Shown: piece after piece, positions 16,048 to 21,746 of the stretch
Layout of the letters: each line of letters opens with the position of its first letter
Numbering within the stretch: position 1 is the stretch's first letter
Assembly: GCA_944368775.1 (NCBI GenBank)
Contig: CALVXB010000001.1
Location: forward strand, 62,001 to 126,000
Direction: 5' to 3'
Length of the DNA: 64,000 nt
From: an uncultured Clostridia bacterium
GTDB lineage: Bacteria > Bacillota > Clostridia > Christensenellales > Borkfalkiaceae
Position numbers and translations under genes: made by a program
Notes under the pieces: generated by a model
What the model saw: the letters and a program-made list of their open reading frames with translations, nothing else
Databases searched by the model: none
What the model was told of the DNA's origin: nothing

Positions 16048-16077
16048 ATACAACACCCGAAAAGCGAGTTTTGTTGG
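16048..16077 (-). promoter_or_regulatory. ECF-type autoregulatory promoter of the sigma gene
   Basis: On the - strand, CCAACA (16072-16077), 16 bases, TGTTGTAT (16048-16055), with AAAAAATTTTGCA upstream, as at 11257-11286. The -10 box ends only 12 bases before the ATG, so the transcript would have a very short leader. Confidence 0.65.
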
Positions 16078-16119
16078 CGTTTTGCAAAATTTTTTCAAGT
16101 CATTATTTTCGCCGCTCCT

Positions 16120-16148
16120 ACTATACCACGCCGCGCGCAAAAAGTCAA
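16120..16148 (-). promoter_or_regulatory. Sigma-A-type promoter of the sigma/anti-sigma operon
   Basis: On the - strand, TTGACT (16143-16148), 17 bases, TATAGT (16120-16125). It probably supplies basal expression. Confidence 0.65.
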
Positions 16149-16214
16149 TAATTGACGCGAACATCGCATATTTTCCCGCCCGCGCGGGCGCGAAAATGCA
16201 AATTTTCGCGTTTT

Positions 16215-16236
16215 GCATAGTACTATGCGTGACATA
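16215..16236 (+). repeat. Dispersed repeat, copy 2
   Basis: GCATAGTACTATG + CGTGA + CATA, preceded by TTTT. Here GCATAGTACTATGC is a perfect 14-base palindrome. It lies between the divergent sigma gene and spoIVB. Confidence 0.85.
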
Positions 16237-16294
16237 GAAGCGCAAACATTCGCCGCAATACGCCCCTTTTCGCCGCTTGAAGCGGCTGCGCGCC

Positions 16295-16324
16295 GCATAA
16301 AGGGCGGGCGGAGTGCGCATAGTA
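16295..16324 (+). promoter_or_regulatory. Sigma-G-type promoter of spoIVB
   Basis: GCATA, 18 bases, CATAGTA: an excellent match to the forespore sigma-G consensus. It is placed 25 bases before the spoIVB start. In Bacillus spoIVB is transcribed by sigma-F and mainly sigma-G, so position and type agree. Confidence 0.75.
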
Positions 16325-16349
16325 TGGGCATACGAGTTTTGGAGGAAGT

Positions 16350-17360
16350 ATGCACAAGCTGAAAAAGAGGACGGGCGCATTGGCAGCGATCCTGCTCGCG
16401 GCGATGTTGGTGCTCGCCGCGGCGGTACCGCCCGCCGCGGCGGCGGAGCGCGAGGTGTATATCGGCGGGATGCCGGCGGGCTTTACGCTGGGGATGGACG
16501 GCGCGCAGATCGTCGGCTTCTGCGAGGTGCTCACCAAAGAGGGCACGCGCAGCCCCGCCAAAGAGGCGGGGCTGGAGGCGGGCGACCTCATCCTCTCCTT
16601 CGGCGGCATGCGCGTGACGACGGTCGCCGACATCGACGCGGCCATCCGCGCGGGCGGGGGCAGAGAGGGGGAGATCGTCGTCCGCCGCGGCGGCGAGCGC
16701 GTCAAGGCGAACCTGCTCCCCGCGCAGGACGCGGCGAGCGGGCGGGGGCGGCTGGGCGTGCTCGTGCGCGACAGCATCTCGGGCATCGGCACCGTCACCT
16801 ACATCGAGGCGGGCAGCCTGCGCTTCGGCTCGCTCGGCCACGCGGTCGCGGGCGAGGATGGCGCGGCGATGCAGGTCGGGCAGGGCGACATCTACCGCTG
16901 CAGCATCGTCGACGTCGTGCGCGGCGCGCGTGGCAGGGCGGGGGAATTGAAGGGCGTATTCTTAAACGACAGGCGCATCGCCGTCGCCGACCGCAACTGC
17001 GGCGCGGGCATCTACGGCTACTTTGACCGCAGCTACGACTTTTCCTGCCTGCGCCGCGCGCAGATCGGCGAGGACGCGCACCCCGGCGAGGCGAGCATCG
17101 TCACCACGGTAGACGGCGTCGCGCCGCGCGAGTACGCCGTATCCATCGTCAAGGTGGACGAGGGCAGCAGGAGCAACAAAAACTTTGTCATCAAGGTGAC
17201 GGACGAGGCGCTGCTCGCGGAGACGGGCGGCATCGTGCAGGGGATGAGCGGCAGCCCCATCCTGCAAGACGGCAGGCTGGTCGGCGCGGTCACGCACGTC
17301 TTTCTCAACGACCCGACGCGCGGCTACGGCATCGCGATACAGAATATGCTGGGCAATTAA
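16350..17360 (+). CDS. spoIVB: SpoIVB signalling serine peptidase (S55)
   Basis: 336 residues behind a GGAGGAAG ribosome site. There is an N-terminal signal/membrane segment (around 8-32), a PDZ domain (about 50-120, RSPAKEAGLEAGDLILSFGG), then the S55 peptidase domain. The catalytic His lies in SLGHAV (residue 164) and the nucleophile Ser in GMSGSP (around 300), followed by the family signature GAVTHVFLNDPTRGYGI. SpoIVB is secreted from the forespore into the intermembrane space and cleaves SpoIVFA to release pro-sigma-K processing. Together with sigK at 2273 it shows a working sigma-K checkpoint and a spore-former. Confidence 0.94.
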   Translation: MHKLKKRTGALAAILLAAMLVLAAAVPPAAAAEREVYIGGMPAGFTLGMDGAQIVGFCEVLTKEGTRSPAKEAGLEAGDLILSFGGMRVTTVADIDAAIRAGGGREGEIVVRRGGERVKANLLPAQDAASGRGRLGVLVRDSISGIGTVTYIEAGSLRFGSLGHAVAGEDGAAMQVGQGDIYRCSIVDVVRGARGRAGELKGVFLNDRRIAVADRNCGAGIYGYFDRSYDFSCLRRAQIGEDAHPGEASIVTTVDGVAPREYAVSIVKVDEGSRSNKNFVIKVTDEALLAETGGIVQGMSGSPILQDGRLVGAVTHVFLNDPTRGYGIAIQNMLGN

Positions 17361-17379
17361 AGTCTGTTTCGCGCCGTTT

Positions 17380-17401
17380 GCAGAGTACTATGTCAGGCAT
17401 A
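17380..17401 (+). repeat. Dispersed repeat, copy 3
   Basis: GCAGAGTACTATG + TCAGG + CATA (one change in the left arm), preceded by TTT, 19 bases after the spoIVB stop. Confidence 0.8.
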
Positions 17402-17489
17402 GATCGGGTAAAAGCGTGAAATTTTCGCCCGATAGACAACTGCTTCATACACATTCATGCAAATTTCGTGCAAACAAATCGGCAAACTC

Positions 17490-17518
17490 TTTACTTTTGC
17501 GCGCCGTCATGTTATAAT
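17490..17518 (+). promoter_or_regulatory. Promoter of the PC4-like gene
   Basis: TTTACT, 17 bases, TATAAT; sigma-A type, 30 bases before the start codon. Confidence 0.75.
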
Positions 17519-17548
17519 GCAAGAAAAAAGCAAACGGAGGTTGAGCCG

Positions 17549-17770
17549 ATGGCTGAACTGAAATACGAGATCGTCGAAAAGCTCGGCGTTTTGGGCGAGA
17601 CGGGGAACGGTTGGACCAAGGAGCTGAACATGGTCAGCTGGAACGAGCGCGAGCCCGTCTACGATATCCGCACCTGGAACGCGGCGCACGACCGCATGGG
17701 CAAGGGGATCACCCTCTCGCAGGACGAGCTGATGACCTTGAAAGATCTTTTGAACAATATGCAGATGTAA
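17549..17770 (+). CDS. YdbC-like PC4/p15 transcriptional coactivator-family protein
   Basis: 73 residues. The start was set at the ATG behind CGGAGG; an upstream in-frame ATG lies before the promoter and is unusable. The whole protein is one PC4-like fold: KYEIVEKLGVLGE, GWTKELNMVSWNEREPVYDIRTW, MGKGITLSQDELMTLKDLL. YdbC homologues bind single-stranded DNA and RNA through this fold; the cellular role is not settled. It is monocistronic, with its own promoter and a terminator. Confidence 0.88.
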   Translation: MAELKYEIVEKLGVLGETGNGWTKELNMVSWNEREPVYDIRTWNAAHDRMGKGITLSQDELMTLKDLLNNMQM

Positions 17771-17776
17771 CGGCAG

Positions 17777-17803
17777 GGGGCTGCGCGCGGCGCGGCCCCT
17801 TTT
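17777..17803 (+). terminator. Terminator of the PC4-like gene
   Basis: GGGGCTGCGC / GCGCGGCCCC (one G-T pair) with a 3-base loop, then TTTT, 7 bases past the stop. Confidence 0.8.
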
Positions 17804-18012
17804 CGTTGTGGCGGCTTCTTTTGCGGCGCGGCCCCTTTTCTTTGCTTTCTGCGCGGTTTTTCCGCGTCGGCGGCGGCGCTCGCCCCGCCGCGCGCGCCTT
17901 TGCCGCGCGGCGTATGCCCGCGGACCGTGCGCTGTGCGCGGATTTTTGCGCGCCCCGCCGAAAAAAGTGCTCTTTGCGCCCCATTTTGCTGGAAAAATTT
18001 TTGCGTTTGCTC

Positions 18013-18018
18013 TATAAT
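18013..18018 (+). promoter_or_regulatory. -10 box of purB
   Basis: TATAAT 35 bases before the purB start. No convincing -35 hexamer at 16-18 bases, so an extended or activator-dependent promoter is possible. Confidence 0.45.
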
Positions 18019-18053
18019 AGAGAGCGAAAATACTATCGACAGGGAGTTATACC

Positions 18054-19490
18054 ATGCAGGATACGAGCGTTTACCAGAACCCCTTGCTCAGCCGTTACGC
18101 GAGCCGCGAAATGGCGGAAAACTTTTCGGACGACAAAAAGTTCCGCCTCTGGCGCAAACTTTGGATCGCCCTCGCCGAGTCGGAAAAAGAGCTCGGCCTC
18201 CCCATCACCGACGAACAGATCGCCGAGATGAAAAAATATGCCGACGACATCAACTACGAGGACGCGCGCGCTTTCGAGCGCGACGTCCGCCACGACGTGA
18301 TGGCGCACGTCAAGGCCTTCGGCAAGCAGGCGAAGTCTGCCGAGCCCATCATCCACCTCGGCGCGACCTCCTGCTACGTCACCGACAACGCCGAGGTCAT
18401 CGTCATCGACGACGCGCTCAAGATGGTCGAGACCAAGCTGGTCAACGTTATGGACAAGCTCAAAAAGTTTGCCTTGCAATATAAAAGCCTTCCCACCCTC
18501 GGCTTCACCCACCTGCAGCCGGCGCAGTTGACCACCGTCGGTAAGCGCGCGACGCTGTGGCTTTCAGATCTTCTGATGGACTACCAAAACCTCAAGCACC
18601 TGCAAAGCTGCGTCAAACTGCGCGGCGTCAAGGGCACGACGGGCACGCAGGCGAGTTTCCTCGACCTGTTCAACGGCGACGGAGAAAAGGTCGCCGAGCT
18701 CGAGCGCCGCGTCGTCGGCAAGCTGGGCTATTCCTCCGTCTACGGCGTCACCGGCCAAACCTACCCGCGCAAGTTCGACTACAACGTGCTGTGCGTCCTC
18801 TCGCAGATCGCGCAGAGCGGCTACCGCTTCTCCAACGACATCCGCCTGCTGCAGAACATGAAGGAGGTCGAGGAGCCGTTTGAAAAGCACCAGATCGGCT
18901 CTTCGGCGATGGCGTACAAGCGCAACCCGATGCGCAGCGAGCGCCTCGGCTCGCTCGCCCGCTATGTGATCGGCCTGCCTATCAACACGGCGGTCACCGC
19001 ATCCACCCAGTGGTTCGAGCGCACCCTCGACGACAGCGCCAACAAGCGCATCGTCATCGCGCAGGCCTTCCTCGCGACGGACGCGCTGCTCAACCTCTAC
19101 CTCAACATTTCCGAAAACCTCGTCGTCTACGAAAAGGTCATCGCCAAGCACATCGCCGCCGAGCTGCCCTTCATGGCGACGGAAAATATCATGATGGAGT
19201 GCGTCAAGGCGGGCGGCAACCGCCAAGAGCTGCACGAGCGCATCCGCGTCCTCTCGATGGAGGCGGCCAAAAACGTCAAGCAGGAGGGTAAGGACAACAA
19301 CCTCCTCGACCTCATCCGCGCCGACGCGGCGTTTGCCCCCGTGCACGACCGCCTCGACGGCATCCTCGACGCGAAAAACTTCATCGGCCGCAGCCCGCAG
19401 CAGGTGGAGGAGTTCATCTCCGCCGAGATCGATCCCATCCTCGCGGCGCATGCCTCCGGCCTCGGCGTCCACGGCGAAGTCAACGTATAA
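18054..19490 (+). CDS. purB: Adenylosuccinate lyase
   Basis: 478 residues of the fumarase/aspartase superfamily. Visible: the N-terminal NPLLSRYASREMAENFSDD start typical of one PurB subgroup, the HLGATSCYVTDNA segment (catalytic His region), TLGFTHLQPAQLTTVGKR (around 147-164), and the flexible signature loop GSSAMAYKRNPMRSERLGSL (around 282-301) holding the catalytic serine. It cleaves SAICAR to AICAR and adenylosuccinate to AMP in purine synthesis. It stands alone here, about 40 kb from the purECFMN cluster. Confidence 0.96.
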   Translation: MQDTSVYQNPLLSRYASREMAENFSDDKKFRLWRKLWIALAESEKELGLPITDEQIAEMKKYADDINYEDARAFERDVRHDVMAHVKAFGKQAKSAEPIIHLGATSCYVTDNAEVIVIDDALKMVETKLVNVMDKLKKFALQYKSLPTLGFTHLQPAQLTTVGKRATLWLSDLLMDYQNLKHLQSCVKLRGVKGTTGTQASFLDLFNGDGEKVAELERRVVGKLGYSSVYGVTGQTYPRKFDYNVLCVLSQIAQSGYRFSNDIRLLQNMKEVEEPFEKHQIGSSAMAYKRNPMRSERLGSLARYVIGLPINTAVTASTQWFERTLDDSANKRIVIAQAFLATDALLNLYLNISENLVVYEKVIAKHIAAELPFMATENIMMECVKAGGNRQELHERIRVLSMEAAKNVKQEGKDNNLLDLIRADAAFAPVHDRLDGILDAKNFIGRSPQQVEEFISAEIDPILAAHASGLGVHGEVNV

Positions 19491-19708
19491 CTTTTGTAAA
19501 AGTGCCGCGCGAGTGCCGCGCGGCGGGCTGAATTTGTAACGCCCCGGCCGCGCATCCGCCTCGCCCCCGGCTTGCTCTGTTCCTGACCCGTCTGCGGCGT
19601 TCGGAAAGAAACAAGCGGGGGAGAGCGGGCGGAGCGCGCCCGCGCAAAGCGGTTCAAAAACGGAGCGGATTTACCCCGCAAGAAGGGCGGCGCGCCGCGC
19701 GCAAACAT
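19491..19708. other. Intergenic stretch without recognised gene
   Basis: GC-rich, with a short direct repeat AGTGCCGCGCG just after purB. No terminator with a T tract and no coding signature on either strand. It ends at the suf promoter. Confidence 0.55.
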
Positions 19709-19738
19709 TTGACAGCGGCCCGCCGTCTGTTTTATAAT
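19709..19738 (+). promoter_or_regulatory. Promoter of the suf operon
   Basis: TTGACA, 18 bases, TATAAT; sigma-A type, 57 bases before the sufC start. I see no obvious iron-sulfur regulator site. Confidence 0.75.
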
Positions 19739-19795
19739 TTCCGTCGATTCGGAAAATACTACGCGAAAAGACGGCCAAGCAGCTGCAGGAGAATT

Positions 19796-20518
19796 ATGTT
19801 AGAGCTGAAAAATATTTCCTATTCGGTGCAAGACGAGGGGACGGGCAAGGTGCAGGACATCCTCAAAGACGTCTGCCTCACCTTCGAAGACGCCACGATC
19901 AGCGTCATCACCGGCCCCAACGGGAGCGGTAAATCGACGCTTATCAAAATTTTGATGGGCTTTTTGCTCCCCACGTCGGGCACCATCCTCTTCAATGGCG
20001 AAGACGTGACCGATCTCTCCGTCACCGACCGCGCCCGCAAGGGCTTCACCATCGCCTTCCAACAGCCCGTCCGCTTCAAGGGCATCACCGTGCAGAAGTT
20101 GCTCGAACTCGCGAGCGGCAAGCGCATGGACACGGACGCGATGTGCGAGTGCCTCTCGTCCGTCGGCCTGTGCGCGCGCAACTACATCGGCCGCGCGGTC
20201 GACGGCACCCTCTCGGGCGGCGAGCTCAAGCGCATCGAGCTCGCGACCGCCATCGCCAAGGGCGGCGAGGTGTTTTTGCTCGACGAGCCGGAGGCGGGCA
20301 TCGATCTCTGGAGCTTCGAGGACCTCGTCAAGGTGTTCGAGCGGCTGCACGACAAGACGGTCATCATCGTCAGCCATCAGCAGCGCATCCTCGATACGGC
20401 GGACAAGATCGTGCTGTTCGAAAATGACAGCCCGGTCAGCTTCGGCCGCAAAGAGGAGATGTTCGACAAGCTGACCAAGCGCCCCAACCTCTGCTGGCGC
20501 AACATCAAGGAGGACTGA
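19796..20518 (+). CDS. sufC: SufC-type ABC ATPase for Fe-S cluster assembly
   Basis: 240 residues; ATG chosen behind GCAGGAG because the longer frame starts inside the promoter. Walker A TGPNGSGKST (around 40), Q-loop FQQPVRFKGI, signature LSGGELKRIE, Walker B VFLLDEPEAGID (SufC-type, with the Glu-Ala-Gly-Ile-Asp D-loop) and the switch histidine in IVSHQQR. SufC pairs with SufB-type scaffold proteins and uses ATP to open the site of cluster assembly. It is followed after 2 bases by the SufB/D-like gene. No sufD, sufS or sufU lies next to it, so this is the two-component form seen in many Clostridia and archaea. Confidence 0.92.
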   Translation: MLELKNISYSVQDEGTGKVQDILKDVCLTFEDATISVITGPNGSGKSTLIKILMGFLLPTSGTILFNGEDVTDLSVTDRARKGFTIAFQQPVRFKGITVQKLLELASGKRMDTDAMCECLSSVGLCARNYIGRAVDGTLSGGELKRIELATAIAKGGEVFLLDEPEAGIDLWSFEDLVKVFERLHDKTVIIVSHQQRILDTADKIVLFENDSPVSFGRKEEMFDKLTKRPNLCWRNIKED

Positions 20519-20520
20519 CA

Positions 20521-21444
20521 ATGCCCATCGACAAGACAGACGAACAGCTGCTCGAGACCATCGCCGACTTGCACGGCGTGCCCGAGGGCAGCTTCAATAT
20601 CCGCAAAAACGGTAAGCTCCTCGCCCGCAACTCGAACACAGACATCGAGATCGTCTCCAAAAAGGACAAAGACGGCATCGACATCATCGTCAAGCCGGGC
20701 GTCAAAAACAAATCGGTGCACATCCCCGTGCTGCTGACGGTGGGGGATTTCCACGACACCGTCTACAACGACTTTTTCATCGGCGAAAACGCAGACGTCA
20801 CCATCATCGCCGGCTGCGGCATCCACAACGCGACCTGCGCCGACGCCGAGCACGACGGTATCCACACCTTCTATCTCAAAAAGAATGCGCGCGTGCGCTA
20901 TGTCGAGCGGCACTACGCCTCGGGCGGCGGCAGCGGCAAAAAGGTGTTCGATCCCGTCACCAAGATCCACCTCGCCGAGGGCGCGCAGTTCACCCTCGAA
21001 TCGACCCAGCTGGGCGGCGTCACCTACACCGACCGCAAGACGTACGCGACGGTGGGCGACCGCGCGCAGCTCATCGTGAAGGAGAAGATCCTCACCGACG
21101 CCGAAGAAGTCGCCATCACCGACTTCAAGGTGCGCCTCACCGGCCGCGACAGCCGCGCAGACATCGTCAGCCGCAGCGTCGCGAGAGGAAAGTCCGTGCA
21201 GAAGTTCCGCTCCGACCTCATCGGCAAAAACGCCTGCTTCGGGCACGTCGAGTGCGACGGCATCCTGCTCGAAGGTGCGCGCATCGTCTCTACGCCGCGC
21301 ATCGACGCGGTCGACCCCGAGGCCAGCCTCGTGCACGAGGCGGCGGTCGGCAAGATCGCGGGGGAGCAGCTGATGAAGCTGATGAGCCTCGGCCTGACCG
21401 AGCAGGAGGCGGAGGACGCCGTCATCCGCGGCTTCCTCAACTGA
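20521..21444 (+). CDS. SufB/SufD-family Fe-S assembly scaffold (short form)
   Basis: 307 residues, much shorter than classical SufB (about 465). The beta-helix core and the conserved C-terminal module are present: GHVECDGILLEGARIVSTPRI, then HEAAVGKIAGEQLMKLMSLGLTEQEAEDAVIRGFL (described by position, 273-307 region). Cysteines are few (around GCGIHNATC, NACF and ECD), so cluster ligands may lie there. It is the only SufB/D protein next to SufC, so the complex is presumably a SufB2C2-like minimal (SMS/SufBC) machine. The product name SufB is by inference from context. Confidence 0.85.
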   Translation: MPIDKTDEQLLETIADLHGVPEGSFNIRKNGKLLARNSNTDIEIVSKKDKDGIDIIVKPGVKNKSVHIPVLLTVGDFHDTVYNDFFIGENADVTIIAGCGIHNATCADAEHDGIHTFYLKKNARVRYVERHYASGGGSGKKVFDPVTKIHLAEGAQFTLESTQLGGVTYTDRKTYATVGDRAQLIVKEKILTDAEEVAITDFKVRLTGRDSRADIVSRSVARGKSVQKFRSDLIGKNACFGHVECDGILLEGARIVSTPRIDAVDPEASLVHEAAVGKIAGEQLMKLMSLGLTEQEAEDAVIRGFLN

Positions 21445-21463
21445 ATATATGAAATGCACGATC

Positions 21464-21500
21464 CGGCGGCGCTTTTGCAAAAAGCGCCGCCGAAATTTTA
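21464..21500 (+). terminator. Terminator of the suf operon
   Basis: Perfect 13-bp stem (CGGCGGCGCTTTT / AAAAGCGCCGCCG), 3-base loop, then AAATTTTATATTTT. Confidence 0.8.
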
Positions 21501-21514
21501 TATTTTGCCGTTTT

Positions 21515-21536
21515 GCATAGTACTATGCGTGGCATA
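21515..21536 (+). repeat. Dispersed repeat, copy 4
   Basis: GCATAGTACTATG + CGTGG + CATA, preceded by TTTT, directly downstream of the suf terminator and upstream of the copA promoter. Confidence 0.85.
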
Positions 21537-21639
21537 CTTCGCCGCTATCCGCGCGTTCGCCCGCGCCGCAAACTTGCCGTCGAATAAATAGAGGAACGCA
21601 ACAGGCGGTATTTTGGCCGCCGATTTTTTCGGCGAACCC

Positions 21640-21669
21640 TTGACAAGCGCCGCCGCGCCGTATTATAAT
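21640..21669 (+). promoter_or_regulatory. Promoter of copA
   Basis: TTGACA, 18 bases, TATAAT; 77 bases before the copA start. No clear CopY/CsoR operator was recognised. Confidence 0.75.
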
Positions 21670-21746
21670 CAAATACGACTTTTATAGTAGGGATTTGTGC
21701 GCAGCGGCTTGGCCGCGGCGCGCTTTGACGCGGAGACAGAGCGAAT

